Assembly: GCA_020052615.1 (NCBI GenBank)
Contig: JAGVOT010000134.1
Coordinates: 1-64,000 of the forward strand
Length of the DNA: 64,000 nucleotides
DNA from: Nitrospirota bacterium
GTDB taxonomy: Bacteria; Nitrospirota; UBA9217
Direction of reading: 5' to 3'
Shown piece after piece: positions 34,840-44,330 of the stretch. The translations under genes and the position numbers were made by a program. Position 1 is the stretch's first letter. Every line of letters starts with the position of its first letter. Under the pieces are notes generated by a model. That model saw only the letters and a list, made by a program, of their open reading frames with translations, ran no database searches and was not told the DNA's origin.

Positions 34840-36435
34840 ATGGAAGAACGACTACAGAAGATCCTATCGGCAGCGGGGATCGCCTCGCGCAGGGCGGCCG
34901 AGGAGATCATCCAAGAGGGAAGGGTGCGGGTGAACGGGAAGGTCGTGACCGAACTGGGAGCCAAGGCCGACCCTGACAAAGATCACGTCAAGGTCGATGG
35001 CAAACTGATCAACCCGAAACAGCCCAAGAACTATATCATGCTGAACAAGCCGGCCGGTTTCGTCACGACCATGTCGGATCCCGAGAAACGTCCGATCGTC
35101 GCGAATCTTCTGAAGGGCGTCAAGGTCCGCGTCTATCCCGTGGGCAGGCTCGACTATGACACCGAGGGCCTGCTGTTGCTGACCAACGACGGGGATTTTG
35201 CCCACCTGGTGACCCATCCCCGGCATGAACTGCCGAAGACCTACCTGGTGAAGGTCAAGGGCGCGCTGGAGGACCGGCACGTCGCAAGCCTGGAGCAGGG
35301 CGTATTTCTCAAGGACGGCAAGACGGCGCCCGCCCGGGTCAGAAAGCTTCGCAAGGAAGAGTCCAACTCCTGGGTCGAGATCACGATCCACGAAGGCAGA
35401 AAACGCCAGGTCCGGCGCATGATCGACTACACCGGCCATTCGGTGATCAAACTCAAGCGGACCAAGGTCGGCAACCTGAACCTCGGAGACCTTCCCATGG
35501 GCGCCTATCGTCACCTGACACTCGAAGAGGTGAAGGGACTGCGCGAAATGGCGACGCAGGAGGAAGCGAAGCGTCTCGTGCCGAAGTCCATATCGCAGAA
35601 GAAAGGCGAAGTATCTCAGGCCAGGACCGATCGACGCGAGGCAGGAGACGGGCCGAAACGTGGGGAGACCGGCTTTGATGATTCGAAGATGTGGGGCCGC
35701 GGTGAAGAAAAGCGAAGGACCCGCGTACATGCCCCCCGCGGTGCGTCAGGAGCGCGGGGAACCGGAGGAGATCGAACCGGCGGACAGAGAACTGGGGGGC
35801 CGGGATTCAAGAAGGACCACGGTGCTCGCGGAGAATCTGCAGCGGGTCGCCCGGCCAGCACGGGTGATCGGCGGCCGGTGTTCGACGGAAGGCGGCTAGA
35901 AGCGAGGCCGTCGTGGAATGAACAGCGGGGTCCGTCTGCAGGACCGCGACATCCGTCAGGAGAACGACAGCGGCCATCAGCGCCGCGGGCGACGGATCAA
36001 CGGGGCCCCCGGCAGGCCGAGCGGGGAGCGCGGGTGAGCAGCAGAGGACCGGCACGTGACGGAATGCGCGCCCAGCGGCCGACGTTCGCGGGCAAGGTAT
36101 ATGATACCCGGGATCAGGGAGCGGCGAGATCTTCGAGCTTTAAATCGGCAGGTCCAAAGAGAACCGAAGAAAAACCGCGACCATCGGCGGTACGAGCGAC
36201 TGATCATCGGGGTGCCAGGCAGGAAGGGCGGGGGACGATGGCAGTCGGCAGAGAACCTGTAAGTGACGAAAAACGTTCCTGGCGTCCAGCGCATCCGGGC
36301 AAGGTGTACGGTACACGGAAACAAGGGCCGGCTCGATCCTCGAGCTTTAAGCCGGGAGGCCCGAAAAGGTCTGGATCGCGGCCTTCTCGTCCGCGGCCGT
36401 CGAGCACCGGGGGCAGAGGCGGCAGAAGATCATAA
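34840..36435 (+). CDS. rluB: RluB-type pseudouridine synthase with long repetitive basic tail
   Basis: Residues 1-~245 are a complete RsuA/RluB-family enzyme. An S4 domain (LQKILSAAGIASRRAAEEII) leads to the catalytic motif GRLDYDTEGLLLLTNDG (Asp ~residue 105) and ITIHEGRKRQVRRMID. It should isomerise a uridine in 23S rRNA. The remaining ~285 residues are Arg/Gly/Ser/Pro-rich and probably disordered. They include two copies of a ~70-residue unit (~376-445 and ~448-517), each with ATDxRGxRQ, then GKVYxTRxQGxARSSSFK and GPKR. The tail is far longer than in E. coli RluB. It may bind RNA nonspecifically. Confidence 0.9.
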   Translation: MEERLQKILSAAGIASRRAAEEIIQEGRVRVNGKVVTELGAKADPDKDHVKVDGKLINPKQPKNYIMLNKPAGFVTTMSDPEKRPIVANLLKGVKVRVYPVGRLDYDTEGLLLLTNDGDFAHLVTHPRHELPKTYLVKVKGALEDRHVASLEQGVFLKDGKTAPARVRKLRKEESNSWVEITIHEGRKRQVRRMIDYTGHSVIKLKRTKVGNLNLGDLPMGAYRHLTLEEVKGLREMATQEEAKRLVPKSISQKKGEVSQARTDRREAGDGPKRGETGFDDSKMWGRGEEKRRTRVHAPRGASGARGTGGDRTGGQRTGGPGFKKDHGARGESAAGRPASTGDRRPVFDGRRLEARPSWNEQRGPSAGPRHPSGERQRPSAPRATDQRGPRQAERGARVSSRGPARDGMRAQRPTFAGKVYDTRDQGAARSSSFKSAGPKRTEEKPRPSAVRATDHRGARQEGRGTMAVGREPVSDEKRSWRPAHPGKVYGTRKQGPARSSSFKPGGPKRSGSRPSRPRPSSTGGRGGRRS

Positions 36436-36459
36436 GTTTCTGGAATTTTCCCTTTCGCC

Positions 36460-36756
36460 ATGTCAAGCAGCAGGGAACAACTTCGAGCTCATGTCACCGT
36501 GCACGGTCTTGTGCAGGGTGTCTGGTTCCGTGCGAGCGCCAAGGATGAGGCGGACCGTCTCGGCGTCAACGGCTGGGTGAGGAACCTGGCGGACGGTTCC
36601 GTGGAAGCGGTGTTCGAAGGGGACAAGAAGAAGGTCGAGGAGATCGTCGGGTGGTGCCACCGCGGCCCATCGGGCGCGAAGGTGCACAAGGTAGACATTG
36701 TCTGGGAACCCTATGCTAGAGAGTTCGCTCATTTCGATATCCGCTATGGCAGGTAG
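36460..36756 (+). CDS. acyP: Acylphosphatase
   Basis: The 98-residue product matches the family: VTVHGLVQGVWFRASAKDEA holds the catalytic Arg (~residue 24), and VNGWVRNLADGSVEAVFEGD the catalytic Asn (~42). It hydrolyses acyl phosphates such as carbamoyl phosphate. It is cytoplasmic and usually solitary. Here it overlaps the following lipoprotein gene by 11 bases and starts 24 bases after rluB. Confidence 0.93.
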   Translation: MSSSREQLRAHVTVHGLVQGVWFRASAKDEADRLGVNGWVRNLADGSVEAVFEGDKKKVEEIVGWCHRGPSGAKVHKVDIVWEPYAREFAHFDIRYGR

Positions 36757-37471
36757 ATATCTCGTCATTGCCGCTTTGGTCCTCCTCACCATGGTATCGT
36801 GCTCGAAAGAGGAAAAACCATCGGTTGCGGACAAGAAGGCCGCGCCCATGGTCATCCTGAGGCCCAAGCCCAAGGTGATGACCGCGGAACAGAGGACAGA
36901 ACTTGGATTTCCGCCGGACCTTATCGCACAGGCAGAGACCGCGGCAAACACTCAGGCAGAACCGTTCTTTGACGAAGTGATGATCCGTTCCTCGAACCTG
37001 AAGGGCGATGTCATGATCGCTACAGCGCGGCTGTCCGGATTCAGCGTGCGTTCGACGAATGCCGACCAGATCATCGCGGACCTATCACCGTCCTTCCGGA
37101 AGAAGGGGTACCTCATTTTCAGGAGCCAGCAGAACTTTGGGAACGTCCCCGATGTGGTCACGGTGGTCAGGGGCAATAATTCCTACGACATCCTCCTGGT
37201 CCAGAGGACCGAGGCGCCCCGGCATCGCCTCGATACGAAAAAAATCATTAAATGGCTCAAGGAACAGCAGAAGCTGGCGTCCTTCGTCATCACGGGCGCC
37301 GGACCCGACTGGCTGGAGGCTCGTTTTATCAAGCCTCCGAAGAACATGAAGGCCTTCGCGCGGAAGGTCGCAGCATTTTCACCTGATGTGCTTGCCGAGA
37401 ACAAAGGGACACTTGAGAGGCTCGTGGACACCATGGAGCGGACAAATGGATTTTCCCTGTGGTGGGACTGA
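36746..37471 (+). CDS. Lipoprotein with DUF4253-like C-terminus
   Basis: Starting at ATG 36746 gives a signal MAGRYLVIAALVLLTMVSCS with lipobox MVSC, so an outer-membrane or periplasmic lipoprotein of ~241 residues. The C-terminal half (IIKWLKEQQKLASFVITGAG, then AAFSPDVLAENKGTLERL and TNGFSLWWD) resembles DUF4253, where a P-D motif and a final F-x-L-W-W-D are typical. Function is unknown. A longer open frame begins inside acyP but has no signal-like start. Confidence 0.75.
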   Translation: MAGRYLVIAALVLLTMVSCSKEEKPSVADKKAAPMVILRPKPKVMTAEQRTELGFPPDLIAQAETAANTQAEPFFDEVMIRSSNLKGDVMIATARLSGFSVRSTNADQIIADLSPSFRKKGYLIFRSQQNFGNVPDVVTVVRGNNSYDILLVQRTEAPRHRLDTKKIIKWLKEQQKLASFVITGAGPDWLEARFIKPPKNMKAFARKVAAFSPDVLAENKGTLERLVDTMERTNGFSLWWD

Positions 37472-37474
37472 ATA

Positions 37475-37500
37475 AATTGCGGATTTCGGATTGCGGATTT
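37475..37500. repeat. ATTGCGGATT-type repeat
   Basis: AATTGCGGATTTCGGATTGC, then GGATTT, the third copy of the family at 7770-7972. It lies between two genes. Confidence 0.6.
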
Positions 37501-37520
37501 ACAACGACAGCTGTTAAACC

Positions 37521-38405
37521 ATGAAAACCGCCTTGAATATCCTGATCGGCATAGTCCTCCTGGTTGTTGCGTTGTCGTTCATTCTCGTCTACGCCAATAC
37601 CCATCCTCCTCGTTATCCGCTGACCATACCGCCTTCGGACTATCAAAGGGAATATGAAAAGGTTGCGTTCGTCACGAAGGACGGACTGACGCTGGCGGGC
37701 TGGCTGTTAAAGCCGGATCAGGTGGGAAAGAAAGTGCCCGCCATCGTTATTTGTCACGGCCTGGGAGCGAACAAGTCGGATTTTACCGATCTTGCCGTCT
37801 TCCTGGTGCGGAGGGGCTATCTTGTCCTTACCTTTGATTTTCGCGCACACGGGGACAGTGAAGGGTCCAGGACATCGCTTGGATATCACGAGCAGAAAGA
37901 TGTGAATGCAGCACTGCGCTATCTTTCCGCGCGGCCCGAGGTCGACCAGGGGCGCATCGGCATCTTCGGGTTCTCCCTCGGCGGTTCAACCGCCATCCTG
38001 ACCGCCGCCGAAACGGGGAATTTCAGGGCCATTGCCGCAGACAGCGCCTTCACCAGCCTCAGGGACCAGGCTCGTCAGGCGATCACCGGCTATTATCATC
38101 TGCCTGCCTTCCCCTTTGTCAACCTCTCGGTCATCGGTTACGAACTGTATTTCCAGACGAGGGTGAGCAATATCGATCCTGAGTCGGTCATCGGTGCGAT
38201 CGCTCCGGCTCCCGTTCTTATCATAGCCGGCGAAGGAGACGACATGATCCCCGCCGGGAACGGAAGACGGCTCTTCCAGGCGGCGAAGGAACCAAAAGAG
38301 CTCTGGATCATCCCGGTGGGAGGGCACGGGGGCACCGTTGCCGCTGCTGGGCAGGAGTACAACAAGAGAGTCGGGGATTTTTTCGATAAACATCTGAAGC
38401 AGTGA
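37521..38405 (+). CDS. Membrane-anchored alpha/beta hydrolase
   Basis: The 294-residue product has an N-terminal helix (NILIGIVLLVVALSFILVYA) and a serine-hydrolase fold. VICHGLGANKSDF supplies the oxyanion region, and the nucleophile motif GFSLGGS contains Ser ~155. Asp in AGEGDDMIPAG (~239) and His in GGHGGTVAAAG (~272) complete the triad. It is probably tethered on the periplasmic side and acts on an ester or peptide substrate that cannot be named from sequence. ATG 37521 has only a weak Shine-Dalgarno. Confidence 0.85.
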   Translation: MKTALNILIGIVLLVVALSFILVYANTHPPRYPLTIPPSDYQREYEKVAFVTKDGLTLAGWLLKPDQVGKKVPAIVICHGLGANKSDFTDLAVFLVRRGYLVLTFDFRAHGDSEGSRTSLGYHEQKDVNAALRYLSARPEVDQGRIGIFGFSLGGSTAILTAAETGNFRAIAADSAFTSLRDQARQAITGYYHLPAFPFVNLSVIGYELYFQTRVSNIDPESVIGAIAPAPVLIIAGEGDDMIPAGNGRRLFQAAKEPKELWIIPVGGHGGTVAAAGQEYNKRVGDFFDKHLKQ

Positions 38406-38463
38406 GCAGGAAAAGCAGGTGTTTTGTTTGACAGGGAAGTATGTTTTCGCTAAGGTACCGTCT

Positions 38464-39162
38464 ATGTATATTCTCGGCATCGAAACAGCAACCAAGACCG
38501 GAGGGGTCGCCATCGTATCGGAGGCCGGCGTCCTCGCCGAGTATACGTTGAATATCGAGGTTACCCATTCCGAACGGCTCATGTCCACGGTAGACAGGGT
38601 GCTGAAGGACACGGGATTCACCCTCGCGAACGTAGACGGGTTCGGCGTTTCCATAGGGCCGGGGTCCTTCACCGGTCTCCGTATCGGTCTGGCCACCATC
38701 AAAGGGCTGGCCTTCGCCACGGGCAAGCCCGTTGCCGCGGTGCCCACCCTCAAAGCGCTTGCCTGGAACATTCCCTTTTCGCGCTATCCCGTCTGTCCGC
38801 TGCTCGATGCAAGGAAGAGTGAGGTCTACGCGGCGCTCTTCCGGCACGACGGCAGCGATTACGATCAGGAAATGCCTGAAACGGTCATATCCCTTGCGGA
38901 AATGGCGGGAACGATGAACAGAGACATCCTCTTCACCGGGGAAGGGGCGCGTCTCTTCGCGGGGGAGATAGAAAAGATCTTCGGTGACCGGGCGCATTTT
39001 GCCTCCCTGTCCTCGACAGCGCCCTCGGCCGCCAGTGTAGCCGAGATCGCCCTGATGATGCTCAAGGCAGGTCAGCAGACCATGCCTGACGCGCTTGTTC
39101 CGATGTACATCCGAAGACCGGAGGCTGAGGTGGCGTGGGAGAAACGTCAACGATCTCGATAG
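38464..39162 (+). CDS. tsaB: tRNA threonylcarbamoyladenosine biosynthesis protein TsaB
   Basis: The 232-residue protein, read from ATG 38464, starts MYILGIETATKTGGVAIV and has the ASKHA-fold motif IGPGSFTGLRIGLATIKGLA (~60-79). TsaB stabilises TsaD for t6A37 modification of ANN-decoding tRNAs. The open frame extends upstream to 38419 but the conserved reading begins here. It is followed by rimI with a 28-base overlap, a frequent pairing. Confidence 0.93.
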   Translation: MYILGIETATKTGGVAIVSEAGVLAEYTLNIEVTHSERLMSTVDRVLKDTGFTLANVDGFGVSIGPGSFTGLRIGLATIKGLAFATGKPVAAVPTLKALAWNIPFSRYPVCPLLDARKSEVYAALFRHDGSDYDQEMPETVISLAEMAGTMNRDILFTGEGARLFAGEIEKIFGDRAHFASLSSTAPSAASVAEIALMMLKAGQQTMPDALVPMYIRRPEAEVAWEKRQRSR

Positions 39163-39650
39163 ACCGCATGACAAAGGAGGACCTGGACCAGGTCCTTGCG
39201 ATCGAGCAGGCGTCATTTACCATGCCCTGGTCGCGGAACCTGTTCCTTTCGGAATTCCGCAATGCTCCGGTCTCGCTCATGCTGGTCGCTCGTTCGTCGC
39301 CGGAGCCCCGGGACGTCATCGGTTACATCGTCTGCTGGATCGTTGCCGATGAATTGCATATTTTGGACCTTGCTACGCAGGCGGCGCGGCGGCGCAGAGG
39401 GATCGCCCATCACCTGGTCCTTGCGGCCCTCAAATATGGGTATGAGCGCAACGTTCGAAGGGCTTTTCTTGAAGTGAGGGAATCGAACGAGACTGCCCTG
39501 AATCTTTATGAGCGGCTTGGATTTTCGAGATCGATCGTGCGAAAGGGTTATTACGATCTTCCCGTCGAGGATGCCGTGGTCATGTCCCTTGAGCACGATG
39601 GTTTGCAGCAACTAGTCGAGAAGGAGACAGAGAGTGAGCATGATAAATAG
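39135..39650 (+). CDS. rimI: Ribosomal protein S18-alanine N-acetyltransferase RimI
   Basis: The 171-residue GNAT protein has MTKEDLDQVLAIEQASFTMP near the N-terminus. Its acetyl-CoA loop is AARRRRGIAHHLVLAAL (R/Q-x-x-G-x-A pattern, ~residues 84-100), and LEVRESNETALNLYERLGF is the RimI-type C-terminal block. It acetylates the N-terminal alanine of S18. GTG 39135 gives a complete domain and overlaps the tsaB end, so translation is likely coupled. Confidence 0.9.
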   Translation: MGETSTISIDRMTKEDLDQVLAIEQASFTMPWSRNLFLSEFRNAPVSLMLVARSSPEPRDVIGYIVCWIVADELHILDLATQAARRRRGIAHHLVLAALKYGYERNVRRAFLEVRESNETALNLYERLGFSRSIVRKGYYDLPVEDAVVMSLEHDGLQQLVEKETESEHDK

Positions 39651-39683
39651 CGCACAACGATTTTGCAACATGATGATAACAAA

Positions 39684-39703
39684 AGGAAATATGCATATTT
39701 CCT
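39684..39703 (+). promoter_or_regulatory. Perfect 20-bp palindrome, candidate operator
   Basis: AGGAAATATGCATATTTCCT is fully self-complementary. It lies 34 bases after rimI, in an AT-rich gap before the DUF465 gene. A perfect dyad of this length is more like a dimeric repressor site than a terminator, as no loop or T-run is present. Confidence 0.5.
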
Positions 39704-39716
39704 AAAAGAAATTTGC

Positions 39717-39748
39717 CTTGCCTTTTCAAGGCAAGTGTGTTATTTTTT
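39717..39748 (+). terminator. Terminator of tsaB-rimI
   Basis: CTTGCCTT-TTC-AAGGCAAG, a perfect 8-bp stem, is followed by TGTGTTATTTTTT. Confidence 0.7.
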
Positions 39749-39820
39749 ACAAAACTGAATAGCGTCCCACGATCTTCTTGTCATTCAAAGACCCCAGTAA
39801 ATAAAAAGGAGGGTATGCTT

Positions 39821-40060
39821 ATGAATGTGATGGAGGTATCTGAGGAAGCACTAAGGGTCAGGCTCAGGACGGAGAATGCGGAGTTCCAGCAGTTGGAACG
39901 GGAGCACAGAAAGCTGGACAGCGAGCTCATGAACTTCGAAACGCACCTGTATCTCACCCCTGAGGAAGAGTTCGAAAGGAGAAGGCTTCAGAAACTAAAA
40001 CTGGCAGCGAAAGATAAAATGATGGAAATGATCAGGCGCTTCAAAACCGGTAACGCCTGA
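39821..40060 (+). CDS. DUF465 (YdcH-like) family protein
   Basis: The 79-residue helical protein matches DUF465: LEREHRKLDSELMNFE, then a short linker and LQKLKLAAKDKMMEMIRRF. These proteins form small coiled coils; function unknown. AAGGAGG at 39807-39813 fits ATG 39821 with seven bases spacing, better than ATG 39815. It is monocistronic, framed by terminators on both sides, with the palindrome at 39684-39703 upstream. Confidence 0.85.
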   Translation: MNVMEVSEEALRVRLRTENAEFQQLEREHRKLDSELMNFETHLYLTPEEEFERRRLQKLKLAAKDKMMEMIRRFKTGNA

Positions 40061-40069
40061 GGACGCAGA

Positions 40070-40100
40070 GGCAAGGGATACTCCCTTGCCTTCACTGTTT
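40070..40100 (+). terminator. Terminator of DUF465 gene
   Basis: GGCAAGGGA-TAC-TCCCTTGCC is a perfect 9-bp stem ten bases after the stop, followed by TTCACTGTTTT. Confidence 0.7.
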
Positions 40101-40121
40101 TGTACTGCCGAACGATATGAG

Positions 40122-40159
40122 ATCCCTCCCTGCGGAGAGTGCAAGGGGGGATTTTTTTT
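40122..40159 (+). terminator. Second terminator before ilvD
   Basis: ATCCCTCCC can pair with GGGGGGAT (wobble and one mismatch) across about 14 bases, followed by eight T residues. It insulates the ilv operon from upstream transcription. Confidence 0.6.
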
Positions 40160-40160
40160 A

Positions 40161-40189
40161 TTGACTCTCCTGCTGTATCTATGTTAAAA
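40161..40189 (+). promoter_or_regulatory. Promoter of the ilv operon
   Basis: TTGACT (40161-40166), then 13 bases, then TATGTTAAAAA, the same layout as the rpsT promoter. The likely start point is near 40197, and GGAG at 40210-40213 precedes TTG 40222. Confidence 0.6.
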
Positions 40190-40221
40190 ATAATAACTAT
40201 TTTGCCATTGGAGACGATATT

Positions 40222-41874
40222 TTGAGAAGCGACAGGATCAAAAAAGGTGTCGAACGGGCCGGTCACCGGTCCCTTCTGTTCGCCACAGGGATCACCCGGA
40301 AAGGGCTCGATATGCCCATGATCGGTGTCGCCACGAGCTTCACCGACCTTATCCCGGGCCATATCGGCATGCGCGACCTCGAGCGGTTCATCGAAAAGGG
40401 CGTGCATACCGGAGGCGGCTGGCCGCTTTTCTTCGGTCTTCCCGGCATCTGTGACGGAATTGCCATGGGCCATACGGGCATGCATTACTCGCTGCCGTCG
40501 CGCGAGCTTATAGCCGATCTCGTCGAGTCCGTCGCAACGGCCCATGCCTTCGACGGTCTGGTGCTGCTCACGAACTGTGACAAGATCACGCCTGGCATGC
40601 TCATGGCTGCGGCACGGCTCGATATCCCGACGATCGTCGTGACCGCAGGTCCCATGCATTCGGGAACGTTCCGCGGTCAGCGGGTCAATCTCATCAGCGC
40701 GTTCGAGGCCGTGGGCAAGGTGAAGAAGGGCGAGATGTCCGAAGCGGACCTCGCCGAGCTCGAGATGTGCGCCTGTCCGGGCCCGGGATCGTGCCAGGGG
40801 ATGTTCACGGCAAATACCATGGCCTGCGTGACCGAGGCGATCGGCATGAGCCTGCCGGGTTGCGCGACCGCCCTCGCGGTGTCGGGTGAAAAGCGGCGCA
40901 TCGCCTTCGAGAGCGGAAAGCGTATCGTTGGGCTGGTCAAGGAGGATATTACGCCGCGAAAGATCATGACGAAAAACGCCTTCGAGAACGCCATCAGGAT
41001 AGACATGGCGCTCGGCGGTTCGACGAACACGTCGCTCCATATCCCGGCGATCGCCCATGAGGCAGGGATAGAATTGCCGATCTCGCTCTTTGATGCGATC
41101 AGCAGAAAGACGCCCCATATCTGCAATATGCTCCCCGGCGGTCAGTCCTACATGGAGGATCTCGATGCTGCGGGCGGCATTCCCGGTGTGTTGTCGCGGT
41201 TCAAAGACGTGTTAAAGAGCTCTCCGACCGTGAGCGGCAGATCGATCGTCGATCACGCTAAGACAGGCCGCGTCAGGAACGATGATGTCATCAGGACCTT
41301 AAAAAATGCCTACCACAAAGAGGGCGGCATCGCCGTACTCTCCGGCAACCTTGCGCCGCATGGCAGCGTCGTGAAACAGACGGCGGTGAGCGACAAGATG
41401 CAGAAGTTCGAGGGAAGGGCCGTTGTCTTCGACTCCGAAGAGGCCGCCATGGCGGCCATCATGGGCGGGAAGATCAAGGCCGGCCACGCCATCGTGATCC
41501 GCTACGAGGGACCGAAGGGCGGCCCCGGCATGCGTGAGATGCTCTCGCCTACATCGGCCATCATGGGGATGGGTCTCGGAGAGTCGGTGGTACTAATCAC
41601 CGACGGCAGGTTCTCGGGTGGGACGAAGGGGCCCTGCATAGGGCACGTTTCCCCCGAGGCGGCTGAAGGCGGTCCCATTGCTGTCGTGAAGAACGGCGAC
41701 AGGATCGTTCTCGACATACCGAACCGGAAGCTTGAGATCAAGCTTTCCAAGGCAGAAATCAAGAAACGGCTGGCTAAGTGGAAGCCGCGAGAACCCAAGA
41801 TCAAGAGTGGCTGGCTTGCCCGATATGCGAAGGTCGTTACATCGGCGAACACGGGAGCAGTTGTAAAAGCATAG
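40222..41874 (+). CDS. ilvD: Dihydroxy-acid dehydratase
   Basis: The 550-residue enzyme catalyses the third common step of valine and isoleucine synthesis. It carries the Fe-S cysteine motifs: [15 protein letters not shown] (~residues 113-127), [20 protein letters not shown] (~183-202), and an ICDGIAMG region near residue 76. The substrate loop [13 protein letters not shown] is present. TTG 40222 is the start, eight bases after GGAG. It heads ilvD-ilvB-ilvN, with a lipoprotein gene before ilvC. Confidence 0.96.
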   Translation: MRSDRIKKGVERAGHRSLLFATGITRKGLDMPMIGVATSFTDLIPGHIGMRDLERFIEKGVHTGGGWPLFFGLPGICDGIAMGHTGMHYSLPSRELIADLVESVATAHAFDGLVLLTNCDKITPGMLMAAARLDIPTIVVTAGPMHSGTFRGQRVNLISAFEAVGKVKKGEMSEADLAELEMCACPGPGSCQGMFTANTMACVTEAIGMSLPGCATALAVSGEKRRIAFESGKRIVGLVKEDITPRKIMTKNAFENAIRIDMALGGSTNTSLHIPAIAHEAGIELPISLFDAISRKTPHICNMLPGGQSYMEDLDAAGGIPGVLSRFKDVLKSSPTVSGRSIVDHAKTGRVRNDDVIRTLKNAYHKEGGIAVLSGNLAPHGSVVKQTAVSDKMQKFEGRAVVFDSEEAAMAAIMGGKIKAGHAIVIRYEGPKGGPGMREMLSPTSAIMGMGLGESVVLITDGRFSGGTKGPCIGHVSPEAAEGGPIAVVKNGDRIVLDIPNRKLEIKLSKAEIKKRLAKWKPREPKIKSGWLARYAKVVTSANTGAVVKA

Positions 41875-41922
41875 TAAGGCTCTCAAGCTTGTTCGCTGAC
41901 GAGCGTAAAAAAGGATCCCATC

Positions 41923-43662
41923 ATGTCCAACAAAGAGATCACCGGTGCTGAAATATTCCTCGAATGTCTGAAAAAGGAGAAGGTCGACACGCTCTTCTGT
42001 TATCCCGGCGGCGTCGTGCTCAAAATATTCGATATCCTCTATGCGCAAAAGGACCTGCGCATTATCCTGCCGAGGCACGAGCAGGGAGGGGTGCACATGG
42101 CCGACGGCTATGCGCGTTCGACGGGCAAGGTCGGTGTTGCGCTCGTTACATCGGGGCCGGGAGCCACGAACGTGGTGACGGCGCTGGCGACGGCCTATAT
42201 GGATTCCATTCCGCTCGTGGTCTTTACCGGTCAGGTCCCGACGGCGCTCATCGGCAACGATGCATTCCAAGAGGCCGATATCGTCGGCATCACGCGTCCC
42301 TGCACCAAGTATAATTTTCTGGTGAAGGACGTGAAGGAACTTGCCCAGACCATCAAGGAGGCATTCTTCATCGCTTCGACCGGCAGGCCCGGCCCGGTGC
42401 TCATCGACCTTCCGCGCGACGTGGTGACGAACAAGGCTGAGTTCCACTATCCCGAAAAGGTGAAGATCAGGAGCTACAATCCGACGGTCGAAGGCAACAA
42501 GCGTCAGATCAAGCAGGCGGCCGAGGCCATCGCAGCGGCCAAACGGCCGGTCGCCTACATCGGCGGCGGCGTGATCCTGTCCAATGCCTCCCGTGAGATC
42601 CTCGAGTTCGCCGAGATGACGAAGGTCCCGGTGACCCACACGCTCATGGGCATCGGAGGGTTTCCGGGCACGCATCCGCTTTCCCTGGGCATGCTGGGCA
42701 TGCACGGAACATACTATGCCAACATGGCGATCCACAACTCCGACCTCATTGTTGCCATTGGCGCGCGGTTCGACGACCGGGTGACGGGGAAGGTGGAGGG
42801 ATTCGCCCCTGAAGCAAAGATCATCCACATCGACGTGGACCCCACGTCCATCCGGAAGAACGTGCGCGTGGACATTCCGGTCGTCGGCGACGTGAAGCAT
42901 GTGATGGTGGAGCTCAACAAGGAATTGCGCGCCATCAAGGAGCCTTGGGACGCGATCCGCAAGAGCTGGCAGAAACAGATCGACGCCTGGCGCGAGGAGC
43001 GGCCGCTGACCTATGAACCGTCCGACGAGGTCATCAAGCCGCAGTTCGTTATCGAAAAGCTCTATGAGCTTACCGGCGGCGATGCGATCATCGTCACCGA
43101 CGTCGGGCAGCACCAGATGTGGGCGGCGCAGTTCTTCAAGTACGATACGCCGAGGAACTGGCTGTCATCCGGCGGACTCGGGACCATGGGCTACGGTTTT
43201 CCGGCAGCGATCGGCGCCAAGGTTGCCCGGCCGGATAAGAACGTGTTCAGCATCTCCGGTGACGGCAGCATCCAGATGAACATCCAGGAGATCGCGACCT
43301 CGATCGAGAACAATATCCCGGTGAAGGTGGTCATCCTGAACAACCGCTTTCTCGGCATGGTGCGTCAATGGCAGGAACTGTTCTACGGCGAGCGCTATTC
43401 GTCCGTGGACCTGGGCAGCACGCCGGACTTTGTCAAGCTTGCCGAGGCCTATGGGGCTATCGGCCTGCGCGCGACGAAGCCTGAGGACGTTGTGCCGGTG
43501 CTGAAAGAGGGACTGAAGGCGAAAAAGACGGTGTTCATGGATTTTGTGACGGCGCGGTATGAAAAGGTCTTCCCCATGGTGCCGGCAGGGGCATCGATCA
43601 ACGAGATGATCTTCGGCGAGGAAAAAAAGAAGGAAGAGAAGAAGCTTAAGGTCGTTAGATAA
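41923..43662 (+). CDS. ilvB: Acetolactate synthase large subunit
   Basis: The 579-residue thiamine-diphosphate enzyme has the catalytic Glu in [18 protein letters not shown] (~residue 51), FAD-binding middle domain and the ThDP motif [13 protein letters not shown] through [15 protein letters not shown] (GDG to NN, ~446-473). It condenses pyruvate or pyruvate plus 2-ketobutyrate. The regulatory partner is ilvN, 91 bases downstream. AAAGGATC precedes ATG 41923. Confidence 0.95.
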   Translation: MSNKEITGAEIFLECLKKEKVDTLFCYPGGVVLKIFDILYAQKDLRIILPRHEQGGVHMADGYARSTGKVGVALVTSGPGATNVVTALATAYMDSIPLVVFTGQVPTALIGNDAFQEADIVGITRPCTKYNFLVKDVKELAQTIKEAFFIASTGRPGPVLIDLPRDVVTNKAEFHYPEKVKIRSYNPTVEGNKRQIKQAAEAIAAAKRPVAYIGGGVILSNASREILEFAEMTKVPVTHTLMGIGGFPGTHPLSLGMLGMHGTYYANMAIHNSDLIVAIGARFDDRVTGKVEGFAPEAKIIHIDVDPTSIRKNVRVDIPVVGDVKHVMVELNKELRAIKEPWDAIRKSWQKQIDAWREERPLTYEPSDEVIKPQFVIEKLYELTGGDAIIVTDVGQHQMWAAQFFKYDTPRNWLSSGGLGTMGYGFPAAIGAKVARPDKNVFSISGDGSIQMNIQEIATSIENNIPVKVVILNNRFLGMVRQWQELFYGERYSSVDLGSTPDFVKLAEAYGAIGLRATKPEDVVPVLKEGLKAKKTVFMDFVTARYEKVFPMVPAGASINEMIFGEEKKKEEKKLKVVR

Positions 43663-43753
43663 ATAAGTGCCGGCGAATTTCACAACGCGGTCAATGATCG
43701 ATCCGTTTGCCGTGTTCATCCGTGGTTATTATACATGGTAAGGACTTTAAAGA

Positions 43754-44227
43754 ATGAAACACATCATATCGGTTCTCGTTGAAAACAAATTTGGCGTGCT
43801 CTCGCGCGTGTCGGGACTGTTCAGCGGCAGGGGTTTCAATATCGAGACGATCTCCATCGGTCCGACCCTTGACCCTACGGTCTCGCAGATGACGATCGTG
43901 ACCACCGGCGATGAGCGGATCCTGGAGCAGATCCTGAAGCAGCTCAACAAGCTCATCGACGTCATCAAAGTCACCGATTTTGCCGACAAGGAGTTCGTCG
44001 AACGCGAAATGTGTCTCATCAAGATCAACACGCCGCAGGAGCACCGCTCAGAGGCGCTCCGGATCGCTGATATTTTCCGCGCCCGCGTCGTGGACTCCAC
44101 GCAGAAGTCGTACACCTTTCAGGTGACTGGCGATGAGAAGAAAATCGAGGCCTTTATCGAGCTCCTGAAGCCCATGGGCATCAAGGAGGTCGTTCGCACC
44201 GGCAAGGTAGCCATCACCCGGGATTGA
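43754..44227 (+). CDS. ilvN: Acetolactate synthase small (regulatory) subunit
   Basis: The 157-residue product has an N-terminal ACT domain (HIISVLVENKFGVLSRVSGL, then FNIETISIGPT) and the C-terminal small-subunit domain (EALRIADIFRARVVD, then KIEAFIELLKPMGIKEVVRT). It confers valine feedback on the large subunit. The ACT loop with the usual GVLxRVxGLF is intact. It is followed after ~100 bases by a lipoprotein gene. Confidence 0.95.
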   Translation: MKHIISVLVENKFGVLSRVSGLFSGRGFNIETISIGPTLDPTVSQMTIVTTGDERILEQILKQLNKLIDVIKVTDFADKEFVEREMCLIKINTPQEHRSEALRIADIFRARVVDSTQKSYTFQVTGDEKKIEAFIELLKPMGIKEVVRTGKVAITRD

Positions 44228-44330
44228 TCCGTCATTAAACGTTCGTGATAAGGCGTGACCGTGTCTCGGTACCGCATGCGCGTTCGGACATCGGGAGCCC
44301 GATGTCCGTCGCTGTTAAGGGAGAATGGTC

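Noticed and set aside
40100-40222. T-box or leader-peptide attenuator upstream of ilvD
   Set aside because: The hairpins are ordinary terminators of upstream genes placed before the promoter, and no leader frame rich in Leu/Val/Ile codons or T-box sequence follows.
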